Source: a virus
Reading direction: 5' to 3' (one strand)
IMG/VR virus record: IMGVR_UViG_3300046513_000124
Location: 1 to 63,594 of that record
Length of the DNA: 63,594 bases
Shown here: positions 1-8,032 of the stretch, piece by piece
How the letters are laid out: the number at the start of each line of letters is the position of its first letter
Position numbering within the stretch: the first letter of the stretch is position 1
Notes under the pieces: generated by a model
Told to the model about the DNA's origin: nothing
The model's input: only the letters and a program-made list of their open reading frames with translations
Databases searched by the model: none
Program-made: the position numbers and the translations under genes

Positions 1-127
1 AAGAACACCCCGCAGGCGCTGCTGGCGTCTGCCGAGAATCCCGAAATCCGCGCTTTCGAAGCCTTCCTCCGCGACGGAGAAGGGCTCTCGCAGGCGCAGG
101 CCAAGCGCATCGCAGCCGCGATGCCGC
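1..127. repeat. Terminal direct repeat, left copy (circular-assembly overlap)
   Basis: These 127 bases are identical to 63468-63594. The protease reading frame runs through the right copy and continues in register through the left copy, so the two copies are one locus. An overlap of 127 bases equals a common maximum assembly k-mer. I infer a circularly closed map rather than a physical terminal repeat. Confidence 0.95.
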
Positions 128-267
128 GGGCGAATCGCGACGATTCGCCAGAACCGCAAGAAGAGCCCCACCGCGATGGCGGGGAGTCTGCGGCTGAAGC
201 AAACCGCCAACTCGCCAAGCGACTGGCGGAAAGCATCAACCAATTCACCTCCACCATCAAGGAATAA
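1..267 (+). CDS. Prohead protease, C-terminal part (continues from 62715-63594)
   Basis: Frame 1 is open from the first base to TAA at 265-267 and continues the ClpP-like protease that begins at 62715. This part gives 88 residues; the joined protein is 339 residues. It is a charged, Glu/Arg/Ala-rich tail after the catalytic domain, as expected where such proteases are fused to a scaffold-like or linker tail. The major capsid gene starts 3 bases after the stop, so protease and capsid are co-translated. Confidence 0.9.
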   Translation, partial: KNTPQALLASAENPEIRAFEAFLRDGEGLSQAQAKRIAAAMPRANRDDSPEPQEEPHRDGGESAAEANRQLAKRLAESINQFTSTIKE

Positions 268-270
268 ATC

Positions 271-1500
271 ATGGCTGACAAAGACGCAGTACAAGAAGTG
301 ATGAGCGCGTTCGAAGAGTTCAAGAAAACGAATGACGCCAACCTGAAGCAGCGCAGCGCTGCGCACGACGAAAAGCTCGACAAGATCAGCGCGACCCTCG
401 ACAAGTTCGAGCCGATGAGCGCTCAACTGGCCCTGATCGAGAAGCAGAGCAAGGCGACGCAGGATCAAGTCGACGCCATCGAGAAAATCGCCAACCGTGC
501 CGGCCTGGGCGGTGCCGCCGATCCGCAAGCCAAGGCCGCGCAGGAATACATGGATGCGTTCAACCGCGTCATGCGCCGCCAGGCTGGCGACCGCGATCCG
601 GCCGACCTGCAGATCATCCGTGACCGCTCGGCCGCGCTGGTCAAGGGCGACGACGCGAGCGCCGGCTACCTGCTGGCCCCGCCGGAAATGCAGAAGGAGA
701 TCATCAAGAACATCATCGAGCAGACCCCGATCCGCTCGATGGCGACCGTCCGCAGCATCGGCGTCGCCAGCCTGAAAATGCCGCGCAAGACCGGCAACGG
801 TTCGGCGTCGCGCGTCGGTGAAGTCCAGCCCCGCACCAATACCGGCGATCCGGCCTACGGCATGCTGGAATTCTTCGCGCCGGAGATGTTCGCCCGCATG
901 GAAATCTCGCAGCAGATGCTGGAAGACTCCGACTACGACCTGTTCGCCGAGCTGCGCGAAGACGCTGCCGACCAGTTCGCGGTGCGCGAAGGCGTCGAGT
1001 CGATCAGCGGCACGGGCGGCGCAGCGCAGCTCGAAGGCATCCTGGTCAACCCTGACATCGCCTTCAGCAAAAGCGGCGACGCCAACCTGCTGACCGGCGA
1101 CGGCATGCTGTCCCTGTACAGCGACCTGAAAACCGGCTACGCGCGCAATGCCATGTGGGGCATGAACCGCCGGACGCTGGGCGCGGTGCGCAAGCTCAAG
1201 GAAACCACCACCGGCAATTACCTGTGGTCGCCCGGCATCGCGCTCGGCATGCCGAACACCATCCTGGGCGCTTCCTACGCCGAGATGGCCGACCTGCCGG
1301 ATGTCGCCGCCAACGCCTTCCCGGTCGTGTTCGCAGACTGGAAAAAGCTGTACGTGATCGTTGACCGCGTGAACGTGTCGCTGCAGGCCGACTACACCAC
1401 CGGCGCCGACAACGGCCTGGTCGTGTTCCGCGCCCGTCGCCGTGTGGGTGGCGGCGTTCGCCAAGCCGAAGCCGGCCGCAAACTGAAAATCTCGGCCTAA
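271..1500 (+). CDS. Major capsid protein, HK97 fold
   Basis: A 409-residue protein in the canonical position just after the prohead protease. Residues 1-105 are charged and predicted coiled coil, matching the delta/scaffolding domain that the protease removes during maturation. The remainder has the Phage_capsid family look: a conserved stretch near residues 140-175 (E-loop side) and a C-terminal segment with FRARRRVGGGV. An AAGGA ribosome site lies 8-10 bases before ATG 271. I see no sign of disruption. Confidence 0.93.
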   Translation: MADKDAVQEVMSAFEEFKKTNDANLKQRSAAHDEKLDKISATLDKFEPMSAQLALIEKQSKATQDQVDAIEKIANRAGLGGAADPQAKAAQEYMDAFNRVMRRQAGDRDPADLQIIRDRSAALVKGDDASAGYLLAPPEMQKEIIKNIIEQTPIRSMATVRSIGVASLKMPRKTGNGSASRVGEVQPRTNTGDPAYGMLEFFAPEMFARMEISQQMLEDSDYDLFAELREDAADQFAVREGVESISGTGGAAQLEGILVNPDIAFSKSGDANLLTGDGMLSLYSDLKTGYARNAMWGMNRRTLGAVRKLKETTTGNYLWSPGIALGMPNTILGASYAEMADLPDVAANAFPVVFADWKKLYVIVDRVNVSLQADYTTGADNGLVVFRARRRVGGGVRQAEAGRKLKISA

Positions 1501-1509
1501 GCGATGCCG

Positions 1510-1531
1510 ATCCCCGGTTGATGCCGGGGAT
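1510..1531 (+). other. mRNA hairpin after the capsid gene
   Basis: A perfect 8-bp stem (ATCCCCGG / CCGGGGAT) with a 6-base loop follows the capsid stop. There is no T-run, so it is more likely an mRNA-stabilising or processing hairpin than a terminator. Confidence 0.55.
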
Positions 1532-1560
1532 TCCCGCAACCTCATTCCAAGGAATATCCC

Positions 1561-1953
1561 ATGCGTGACCTGAAATCCAATATCAAGCCGGTCCAGTCGC
1601 TGGTTCCGATCAATCGCACCGCTGCCGCCAACGGCACGAGCGTCGACCTGTCGGGCTTCAACTCGGCATCGGTCGTGTTCTCGACCGGCGCCATTGGCGG
1701 CACCGGCTCGCCGACCTTCACTTTCGAGGTGCAGGAGTCGGCCGACAACGCGACCTTCACCGCAGCGGCCGATGCCGACATTCGCGGCGTCGAGCCGGTC
1801 GTGACGACCGCGAACACGATCACCCAAGTCGGCTACATCGGCAACAAGCGCTATATCCGCGCGGTCCTGAAAACCGTTGCAGGCACCACGCCGACGCTCG
1901 ATTGCGCCGCAACGGTCATCCTGGGCAACCCGGCCAGCGTCCCGACCGCCTAA
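1561..1953 (+). CDS. Probable virion protein (capsid decoration-like)
   Basis: A 130-residue Thr/Ala/Val-rich protein with an alternating beta-strand pattern and no membrane segment. It has a good ribosome site (AAGGAAT before ATG 1561) and sits directly behind the major capsid gene, where decoration or head-fibre proteins usually lie. I do not recognise a named family with certainty; a structural role is inferred from position and composition. Confidence 0.6.
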   Translation: MRDLKSNIKPVQSLVPINRTAAANGTSVDLSGFNSASVVFSTGAIGGTGSPTFTFEVQESADNATFTAAADADIRGVEPVVTTANTITQVGYIGNKRYIRAVLKTVAGTTPTLDCAATVILGNPASVPTA

Positions 1954-1960
1954 TCCTGCC

Positions 1961-1978
1961 GGGCGGCTCCGGCCGCCC
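1961..1978 (+). other. GC-rich hairpin with TCCG tetraloop
   Basis: GGGCGGC / GCCGCCC pair around the four-base loop TCCG, between two structural genes. There is no T-run. It may stabilise the upstream mRNA or insulate translation of 1992-2159. Confidence 0.5.
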
Positions 1979-1991
1979 ATTCGGAGGCTTC

Positions 1992-2159
1992 ATGCAAAAG
2001 CAAAAGCTCAGCCAAGGATTCGGGCCGCTCGCCAGCCAACCGGCGCGCGGGAGCGGCGCTGCGGTCGCAGCTGGAATGGCGCACACCACCGCTGCCGCGC
2101 TGGCTAATTCGCCAGCATCCCGCATGTGCGGGAAAGCAGAGAAACCGGGGCGCAAATGA
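1992..2159 (+). CDS. Small hypothetical protein
   Basis: A 55-residue Ala/Gly/Ser-rich ORF that starts 6 bases after a strong GGAGG site and ends in an ATGA overlap with the next gene (2156). The Shine-Dalgarno site and coupling support translation. No domain is recognised; the composition suggests a flexible peptide. Its position in the capsid-proximal structural block suggests a virion or assembly role. Confidence 0.6.
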   Translation: MQKQKLSQGFGPLASQPARGSGAAVAAGMAHTTAAALANSPASRMCGKAEKPGRK

Positions 2160-2389
2160 AAATCCTGATGACCGCAAGCGCGCCGGGCTCGGTGGACGGC
2201 ATCCGCGTCAAGCAGTACGTCGAGGGCGCGGAATACGACCTAACCACCACTCCCGGCGAGCGCGATCTCGCCGCGGCATTCGTCGGCGCCGGCCTGGCGG
2301 TTGAGGTGAGCGACGATCCGCCGCAGGCGCCGGAAGATCCTGCCGCACCACCGGAAGCCAAGCGCCCCGGCCGCAAGCCGAAGCAGTAA
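2156..2389 (+). CDS. Small hypothetical structural-module protein
   Basis: 77 residues; the start at 2156 was chosen because ATG overlaps the previous stop (ATGA), although the frame is open from 2126. The first 50 residues look like a small beta domain (KILMTASAPGSVDGIRVKQY) and the tail is Pro/Lys-rich and disordered. Similar short proteins lie beside capsid genes in many siphoviruses. The specific function is unknown. Confidence 0.65.
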   Translation: MKILMTASAPGSVDGIRVKQYVEGAEYDLTTTPGERDLAAAFVGAGLAVEVSDDPPQAPEDPAAPPEAKRPGRKPKQ

Positions 2390-2395
2390 CACCTC

Positions 2396-2560
2396 ATGGG
2401 CACCGAGCCCACCAGCCTGCTCGCCGACCTGCGCGAGTGGGCTTCCGATCCGCGCGCCTTGATCTACCTGATCGGTGCGCGGGTAATTCTCCCGGCTGAT
2501 GTCATTGGCCGAACAGATGAAGAACTGCTTGCGCTGGTGCGCGAGCGGTGCGATGAATAA
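2396..2560 (+). CDS. Small hypothetical protein
   Basis: 54 residues, acidic and Leu-rich, mostly helical, beginning MGTEPTSLLADLREW. It lies between two well-supported structural genes with 6- and 12-base gaps. No clear Shine-Dalgarno site precedes it, so translation may be coupled to the upstream gene. Function is unknown. Confidence 0.55.
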   Translation: MGTEPTSLLADLREWASDPRALIYLIGARVILPADVIGRTDEELLALVRERCDE

Positions 2561-2572
2561 CGAAGGATTGAC

Positions 2573-2992
2573 ATGGCGTCTTTTGGCTTCGACAGCTACC
2601 TCGATGATGTCCTGGCCGGGAACATCGTGAAAGCCGACACGTACTATGTGCTGCTGACCACCTCGGCCTATACGCCGAATCAAGGTGCGCATACCAGGCG
2701 CTCGGACGTGACCAACGAAGTCACTGGAGCCGGCTATACCGCCGGCGGGCAAGCAATCGCGCCGACCTTCGCCAAGGACACGACCGGCCACAAATGCACG
2801 ATCACGTTCCCGCAAGTGACCTGGCCATCGAGCACGATCACAGCGCGCCGCGCGGTCTACTACAAGCGTCGCGGCGGCGCGGCGACGGGCGATGAACTGG
2901 TGGCGGTTGACGACTTCGGCGCGGACGTGGTGACCAGCAATGGCACGTTCACGCTGCAGGCGACGACTATCAACATCAACTCCCCGGCGTAA
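2573..2992 (+). CDS. Hypothetical virion protein
   Basis: 139 residues after an AAGGA site. It has a beta-rich pattern with the recognisable stretch DVTNEVTGAGYTAGGQ, typical of small phage structural proteins whose genes accompany fibre genes. There is no signal peptide or membrane segment. It is immediately followed by the large FN3 protein, suggesting that both belong to a virion surface element. Function is inferred from context only. Confidence 0.6.
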   Translation: MASFGFDSYLDDVLAGNIVKADTYYVLLTTSAYTPNQGAHTRRSDVTNEVTGAGYTAGGQAIAPTFAKDTTGHKCTITFPQVTWPSSTITARRAVYYKRRGGAATGDELVAVDDFGADVVTSNGTFTLQATTININSPA

Positions 2993-3000
2993 GGCAGACC

Positions 3001-4755
3001 ATGAACTACGCCGACCGCGTACAAGACACATCCACCACGACCGGCACCGGGCCGATTACGCTGGCCGGCGTCGCGCCGCTCAACTTCCAAGTCCTGCCCG
3101 TGGCTTGGGCTGTCGGCACAGCCTTCCCGTACAGCCTTGCGCACCGCACGCTGAACGAGTGGGAAGACGGCACCGGAACCGTAACCGGCACGAATACCTT
3201 CTCGCGCTCGCCAACGGCATCGTCCAACGGCGGCAGTCTGGTCAACTTCTCGGCGGGCACCAAAGATTTCAGCGTGGCGTTGACCTCGGCGCAAATCGCC
3301 AAGCTCGCAGCGGTCGACACGCTCACTTTCGCGACCGCGATCCCCTTGACCCAGCGCGGCTCGACCTTCATGCCGCAGCAGACCGTTTCGTCGGTGCTGG
3401 CCTTCACGCTCGCGGCCAACCCGGTGCAGGGCGCGCTGGTCTACCTGCGCCTCGTCGCGGACGGCACCAGCGCCCCGACCTTCACCGGCTTCAAGGAGTG
3501 GGGCGGCAGTCTCGGCTATGACAACCGCAACGGCATCGTCAACGAGGTGCAGTTCTTCCATGACGGTTACGACGCTTGGTATTCGATCAGCCAGGCGGTC
3601 GGCGCGACGGCGGTTCCGGCTGCGGCCAACGCGGTCACGATGACCGGCCCGACTGGAGGCGTTGTGTCGGTGGCCTCTACCAATTTCACGGTGGGCGTGT
3701 CGCCGGTTGGCGGCACCATTACCGGCACGGTCGTGGTCACGCCAAGCGACGGCGGCGCGGGCGGCACCTTCACGCCGACCACGGTCAGCCTGACCAGCGG
3801 CACGCCTTCCGGCACGTTCACCTATACGCCTGCTTCGACCGGCGCGAAGACGGTCAGCGTTACGAACAACGGCTCATTGACCAACCCGTCCAGCATCACC
3901 TACACCGCCACCGCAGCGGCCACTGTGCCGGGCGCGCCGACCATCGGCACCGCCACCGCAGGCGATGCATCGGCTTCGGTCACGTTCACCGCACCGGGCA
4001 GCAACGGCGGCGCAAGCATCACCGGCTACACCGCGACCTCGACGCCTGGCAGCATCACCGCCACCGGCACCAGCAGCCCGATCAACGTCACCGGCCTGAC
4101 CAACGGCACCGCCTACACGTTCACGGTCCATGCGACCAACAGCGTCGGCAACTCGCTGGAATCGGCAGCGACCAGCCCGAGCGTCACGCCAGCGGCGGCA
4201 GTCGGTGCAGCGCAGGCGCGCCTGACCACGCGATCCCTACTGACCGAGTCGGGCACCGGACCATGGACCTACACCAGCGCCAACGGGCAAAGCTTCGATG
4301 GCTCGGCGGGCGGCTTGCTGGCCGATAGCGCGCAGGCATTGCTGCTGCTCGGCACTAGTTCGAGCGTGCAGTTCAAGCTCTCCTCGTTTTCCAGCGGTAA
4401 CGATACGCTGGTCGGGTTCCTGCCAGCAGCGGCAAGCGCGCTCGCCAACTTCAACACGATGCCCTACGCGGTGTACGCGAATTCGCCGAATTACCAGTTG
4501 TTTGCAGCCGGCGCAGCGGTCACGCCGAACGGGACCGCGATTGCCGCTGCCGCCAATGACATCGTCAAGATCGTGCGCAGCGGCACGACCATCGTCGTAT
4601 CGGTATCGAAGGATGCCGGCTCGACGTGGACCGTGCTGCACACGTGGTCGGGCGTCCCGACCAGTTCATACCGCTTCCAGGCGATTTGCCGGGGCAATGG
4701 CGCGGGCGCGGGCGCGGTCACCAGCCTGCTGACGACCGGCGCGGTGGTGGGCTGA
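3001..4755 (+). CDS. Large virion surface protein with FN3/Ig-like domains
   Basis: 584 residues. Residues 1-200 are a beta-rich N-terminal region, about 210-305 a Thr/Gly/Ser-rich Ig-like stretch, and about 309-398 a clear fibronectin type III domain (VPGAPTIGTATAGDASASVTF opens it; GLTNGTAYTFTVHATNSVGN closes it). About 400-584 is a further beta domain resembling lectin or lamin-tail-like modules. FN3 and Ig-like domains on virions commonly bind cell-surface glycans weakly. The stop overlaps the next start (TGATG), coupling it to the SGNH hydrolase. Confidence 0.75.
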   Translation: MNYADRVQDTSTTTGTGPITLAGVAPLNFQVLPVAWAVGTAFPYSLAHRTLNEWEDGTGTVTGTNTFSRSPTASSNGGSLVNFSAGTKDFSVALTSAQIAKLAAVDTLTFATAIPLTQRGSTFMPQQTVSSVLAFTLAANPVQGALVYLRLVADGTSAPTFTGFKEWGGSLGYDNRNGIVNEVQFFHDGYDAWYSISQAVGATAVPAAANAVTMTGPTGGVVSVASTNFTVGVSPVGGTITGTVVVTPSDGGAGGTFTPTTVSLTSGTPSGTFTYTPASTGAKTVSVTNNGSLTNPSSITYTATAAATVPGAPTIGTATAGDASASVTFTAPGSNGGASITGYTATSTPGSITATGTSSPINVTGLTNGTAYTFTVHATNSVGNSLESAATSPSVTPAAAVGAAQARLTTRSLLTESGTGPWTYTSANGQSFDGSAGGLLADSAQALLLLGTSSSVQFKLSSFSSGNDTLVGFLPAAASALANFNTMPYAVYANSPNYQLFAAGAAVTPNGTAIAAAANDIVKIVRSGTTIVVSVSKDAGSTWTVLHTWSGVPTSSYRFQAICRGNGAGAGAVTSLLTTGAVVG

Positions 4756-5411
4756 TGGGGCCGATCATGGGCGGCGTGGCGCGCTTCAAGTTCGACCCCG
4801 CCACCGTGGCGATCACCTTCGACGGCAATTCGCTGGTCGATCAGAATTACTCGGACCTCGCCGCGCAGCTACAAGCGTTGCCGCCGCTGAACGGCCAGTT
4901 CACGATTGCCAATAAAGGGATCAGCGGCCAGACCATCGCCAACATGGCGGGCAGCGCGGGTGACGTGGACGCAGCGTGGGTTGCAGGGAAAACCAACGTG
5001 CTGCTGCTGTGGGAGATCACCAACAGCATCTTCGTGGAAGGCAAGACCGGGCTGCAGGCATGCGCGGAGCTGTCCTCCTACATCGCTGCGCGCAAAGCCG
5101 TGCATCCGTGGATCGTCGTGCTGATGACCTGCATCCCGCGCGGCGATTTTTTCGGTAGCGGGACTTGGGACGCCACGACCGGTGAAGTGCAGCTGCAGTC
5201 GGCTAATACCTACCTCCGCAACAACTACAAGGCGATGGGCGCACGCGCGCTGGTTGAAATGCGGCAAGGTCCGTTCGCATTCACCGATTCGGCCAATGGC
5301 GCCAACTTTCCGCCATCGCTATGGACCGACCGCACCCACCCGAACAGCGCCGGAAAAGCCTACTGCGCGCAGTACATCGCGGACGTGCTCAAGCGTCTGC
5401 CAGCGAGGTAA
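4755..5411 (+). CDS. SGNH/GDSL-family hydrolase
   Basis: 218 residues. SGNH hydrolases cleave esters, often O-acetyl groups on glycans or lipids. The blocks are present: FDGNS with nucleophile Ser26, a Gly block in NKGISGQ near residue 53, Asn90 in EITN, and the D-x-x-H pair Asp192/His195 in DRTHPN. There is no signal peptide. The start at ATG 4755 overlaps the preceding stop. Coupling to the FN3 protein suggests a virion-borne deacetylase or esterase acting on surface polysaccharide; this substrate is inference. Confidence 0.82.
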   Translation: MGPIMGGVARFKFDPATVAITFDGNSLVDQNYSDLAAQLQALPPLNGQFTIANKGISGQTIANMAGSAGDVDAAWVAGKTNVLLLWEITNSIFVEGKTGLQACAELSSYIAARKAVHPWIVVLMTCIPRGDFFGSGTWDATTGEVQLQSANTYLRNNYKAMGARALVEMRQGPFAFTDSANGANFPPSLWTDRTHPNSAGKAYCAQYIADVLKRLPAR

Positions 5412-5414
5412 GCC

Positions 5415-6062
5415 ATGATCGGCGCATACACGATTGCCAGCGGCCCGATTGCGTCAACGAGCGCGGCGCAGGTAGCCGCCGGCGTTGCTCAAGGCGCGGC
5501 ACTCGTATCAGCATCGACCATCTCGCCGGGTGCAGCTACCGGCAATGCAGCGGCAACAGCACCAGGCGCGAGCCTGACCGCAACGAGCAGCATTGCTCCC
5601 GGCGCGGCAAGCGGCGATACCGGCACGACAACTGGCGGCGGCACCGACCCCGGCGCAATCACCATCCCGGCATCGCGCACAGTCGTATTTGAAGGAGGTT
5701 CACGCGTGGTCAATTTCGGCACTGAAAACATTGATGCCGGCTCCGCAGCGAGCGGCGGTCCCTATTTTGAAAATGGGAAGTGGTGGCTCCCCAAAGACCC
5801 CGACGACAAGCGCTATTACGTCGGCAATGTCGGCAAGGACTTGACCGACAGTGGCACGACCGCCGTTTCGTTTATCCCGGTGGTGGAGGGCGTGACCGTC
5901 ATTGAATCTGGCGCTCCGCAAGGCACCCTTGGTGAGCTGTTGGTCGTGAAGTTGGGCGGCATGGGAGTAGATGGCGAAGAGAGCTTCTGTACCTTCCGCG
6001 TCACCTGTGCCAACACCGAGCAATTCGACCGCACGATCCATTTCAAGAGGGTAGATAACTGA
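5415..6062 (+). CDS. Hypothetical structural protein with low-complexity N-terminus
   Basis: 215 residues in two parts. Residues 1-95 are almost entirely Ala/Ser/Thr/Gly/Pro, with imperfect repeats around SPGAATGNAAA and APGAASGDTGT. Residues 98-215 form a compact domain containing WWLPKDPDDKRYYVGNVGKDL and DSGTTAVSF. A near-perfect internal ribosome site precedes an in-frame GTG exactly at the boundary. The N-terminal half resembles a fibre shaft or linker, the C-terminal half a small beta domain. Function is unknown; a virion role is inferred from neighbours. Confidence 0.7.
   Translation: MIGAYTIASGPIASTSAAQVAAGVAQGAALVSASTISPGAATGNAAATAPGASLTATSSIAPGAASGDTGTTTGGGTDPGAITIPASRTVVFEGGSRVVNFGTENIDAGSAASGGPYFENGKWWLPKDPDDKRYYVGNVGKDLTDSGTTAVSFIPVVEGVTVIESGAPQGTLGELLVVKLGGMGVDGEESFCTFRVTCANTEQFDRTIHFKRVDN
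5692..5708 (+). promoter_or_regulatory. Internal Shine-Dalgarno plus in-frame GTG
   Basis: AAGGAGGT at 5692-5699 lies 6 bases before GTG 5706-5708, which is in frame with 5415-6062 and corresponds to Val98. It could give a separate 118-residue C-terminal product. Confidence 0.5.
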
Positions 6063-6223
6063 TGATCGACGCCAGCAAATTGCCAGCCGTGCGCGAGAAA
6101 CAGGAGGCCGAGGCTGTCGCGTCAGCGGCGGAGCAGCCAAAGTACGCCCGCGCCCCCGATGGCCCCGGCTACACCCCTGGCAATTCCGCACGCCCGGCAG
6201 CGACCCAAAGGAATTCGCGATGA
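6062..6223 (+). CDS. Small hypothetical protein
   Basis: 53 residues: a charged helical start (MIDASKLPAVREKQEAEAVA) followed by a Pro/Gly-rich basic tail. It overlaps by one base with the upstream stop and by ATGA with the downstream head-tail connector, so it sits in a tightly coupled chain. No family recognised. Confidence 0.6.
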   Translation: MIDASKLPAVREKQEAEAVASAAEQPKYARAPDGPGYTPGNSARPAATQRNSR

Positions 6224-6762
6224 TCCTGACCCCGCCCGTCAACATGGCGGTATCGCTGGGCGCTGCCCGTACTGCTGCACGACTGGACAGCACCGAGCTT
6301 GACACCCAACTCGAGATCGACGTGCGCGCCTTCACGAGCGAGGCCGAGCACAAGACCGGCCGCGCGATCATCGACCAGACGCATCGCGTGGCGCTCGATG
6401 CGTTCCCGCGTGGCGTGCACGGCGGACCTGGTGCGATCCAGCTTCCGGTGTCGCCAGTGCAGTCGGTCGTGATCACGTTTCGCGATCCCGATGGGCAATG
6501 GCAGACGCTCGATCCGGCTGACTATGAGCTGGACAACGAAAACGCGCCTAGCTTCGTGGTCCCGGCACCGGGCAAGTCGTGGCCGGCGACCCAAGCGCGC
6601 ATCAACGCGGTCCGCGTGGACGCGCTCTGCGGCTACGGGCCGGATGACACGACGACGCCGGATGGCTTCAAGGCATACATCCTGGGCAAGGTCGCGGAGA
6701 AGCATACCGGGACCGCGGCGACGGAGCTGGATGGGCTGCTTGATCAGTACCGGGTGTATTAA
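6220..6762 (+). CDS. Head-tail connector protein, HK97 gp6-like
   Basis: 180 residues. The helical pattern around residues 20-60 (LEIDVRAFTSEAEHKTGRAI) and the DPADYELDNE / VDALCGYG segments match the gp6-like connector family that forms a ring under the portal. It overlaps the previous gene by ATGA and abuts the head-closure gene, the order seen in HK97-type phages. Confidence 0.82.
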   Translation: MILTPPVNMAVSLGAARTAARLDSTELDTQLEIDVRAFTSEAEHKTGRAIIDQTHRVALDAFPRGVHGGPGAIQLPVSPVQSVVITFRDPDGQWQTLDPADYELDNENAPSFVVPAPGKSWPATQARINAVRVDALCGYGPDDTTTPDGFKAYILGKVAEKHTGTAATELDGLLDQYRVY

Positions 6763-7070
6763 TGACGCCCCTGAACAACCGCGTCACCATCCTGGCACCC
6801 GTCGCCGGCGAGGATTCGGTCGGCCAACCGTTGACCACATGGACCGAGCAAGGCAAGCGCTGGGCGAACGTGCGCGTCCTGAGCGGCATCGAAACGATCC
6901 GCGCCGGCGCTGATACCTCCGTCGTCAAGGCCTCGATCGAGATGCAGTTTTGCACCGACATCGACGCCGGCCAGCGGGTTGCGCACGACGGCATCACCTA
7001 CGACATCAAGGCGCGCATTCCGAACCGCACCCGGGGCCGTGTGCAATTCACCTGCGAGAGCGTCAAGTGA
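6762..7070 (+). CDS. Head closure / head-tail adaptor protein
   Basis: 102 residues, with the beta-barrel signature of the SPP1 gp16 / Phage_H_T_join family: RVTILAPV near the start, ANVRVLSGIE in the middle and a terminal FTCESVK. These proteins close the DNA exit channel after packaging and bind the tail. The start codon overlaps the last base of the connector gene. Confidence 0.85.
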   Translation: MTPLNNRVTILAPVAGEDSVGQPLTTWTEQGKRWANVRVLSGIETIRAGADTSVVKASIEMQFCTDIDAGQRVAHDGITYDIKARIPNRTRGRVQFTCESVK

Positions 7071-7588
7071 GCTTTTTGCGGCTGGATATGCGCGGCGTTG
7101 AAGCGATGCTACTCGATCTCACCGAAGTCACCGAAGAGGCAGCGCGGCCGGCGGCCCAGGCTGCATCGCAAGTGCTCTACGAGGAAGTAAAGCGCAACGT
7201 CGCCGTCATCCCGCGCAAGACCGGCAATCTGGACAGCGCCATCTATCAGGTTTTTTCGCAGGACAACAGCAGCCCGGGGCGCGCGACGTACCACATTAGT
7301 TGGAACCACAGCAAGGCGCCGCACGGCTATTTGGTCGAGATGGGTCACATCCAGCGGTACGTGACCTACATCGGTAAGGACGGCCAGTTCTACACCGCCA
7401 AGCGCCCCGAGGCGCGCGGCAAGCCAAGGCCATCCGGCAGGGCATCGCAGGCCGCCAAGGATGCCTACTGGATGCCGCTGACGACGCCAAAGCAGGTTCC
7501 CGGCCATGCCTTCGTGCGCCGCGCAGCCGTCAAATTCCCGCAGGCTGCCGCCGCTGCCGCCGATGTGATTGCAAGGGCCATCGAATGA
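7067..7588 (+). CDS. Tail completion protein, HK97 gp10-like
   Basis: 173 residues from GTG 7067, chosen because GTGA overlaps the previous stop; ATG 7088 is an alternative. It has the HK97 gp10 family features VAVIPRKTGNLDSAI near residues 45-60 and a C-terminal PGHAFVRRA segment. In the family it joins tail and head interfaces. The position between head closure and the DUF3168-type gene agrees. Confidence 0.82.
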   Translation: MSFLRLDMRGVEAMLLDLTEVTEEAARPAAQAASQVLYEEVKRNVAVIPRKTGNLDSAIYQVFSQDNSSPGRATYHISWNHSKAPHGYLVEMGHIQRYVTYIGKDGQFYTAKRPEARGKPRPSGRASQAAKDAYWMPLTTPKQVPGHAFVRRAAVKFPQAAAAAADVIARAIE

Positions 7589-7938
7589 CGCTCGAAGAAA
7601 AACTGACCGCGCTGCTGCGCACGATCTGCCCGCGCTCGTACTGCGACTTCGCGCCGACCGACACGCTGCGCCCGTACGTGACCTACCAGCAAATCGGCGG
7701 CGAGGCGCTGACCTTCATGGACAACGCCGTGCCGTCGAAAGAGAACGCCGAGATCCAAGTCAACGTCTGGTCTGACTCCCGGCTTGAGGCTAAATCGCTG
7801 ATCAAGCAGATCGAGGCGGCTCTGATCCAGACCATCGACATGCAAGCTCGCCCGGTATCGGCCAGCCGCGCCGACTTCGACGCCGACATGAAGTGGTACG
7901 GAGCAAGTCAGGACTTCACGATTTGGGCTGACCGCTAA
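7585..7938 (+). CDS. Tail terminator/completion protein, DUF3168 family
   Basis: 117 residues with the DUF3168 pattern: PYVTYQQIGG near residues 32-41, an IQVNVWSDSRLEAKSL core and a long C-terminal helix. Members cap the tail tube at the head-proximal end, like lambda gpU. It overlaps the preceding gene (ATGA) and is followed by two terminators before the tail tube gene. Confidence 0.83.
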   Translation: MTLEEKLTALLRTICPRSYCDFAPTDTLRPYVTYQQIGGEALTFMDNAVPSKENAEIQVNVWSDSRLEAKSLIKQIEAALIQTIDMQARPVSASRADFDADMKWYGASQDFTIWADR

Positions 7939-7959
7939 CTAGTCCCACTAAAACCCAAG

Positions 7960-7989
7960 GCCGCCTACGAGCAATCGAGGCGGCTTTTT
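7960..7989 (+). terminator. Rho-independent terminator
   Basis: The 7-bp stem GCCGCCT / AGGCGGC with an 11-base loop is followed by TTTTT. It is the first of two tandem terminators between the tail-completion and tail-tube genes. Confidence 0.8.
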
Positions 7990-8011
7990 CTATGCCCGCA
8001 AGGGTGATCCC

Positions 8012-8032
8012 GCCCGATTTTTCGGGCTTTTT
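8012..8032 (+). terminator. Rho-independent terminator (second of tandem pair)
   Basis: GCCCGA / TCGGGC stem with a 4-base T loop, followed by TTTTT. It lies only 23 bases before the tail tube start, so an antiterminated late transcript or an unseen promoter must supply tail tube mRNA. Confidence 0.75.
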
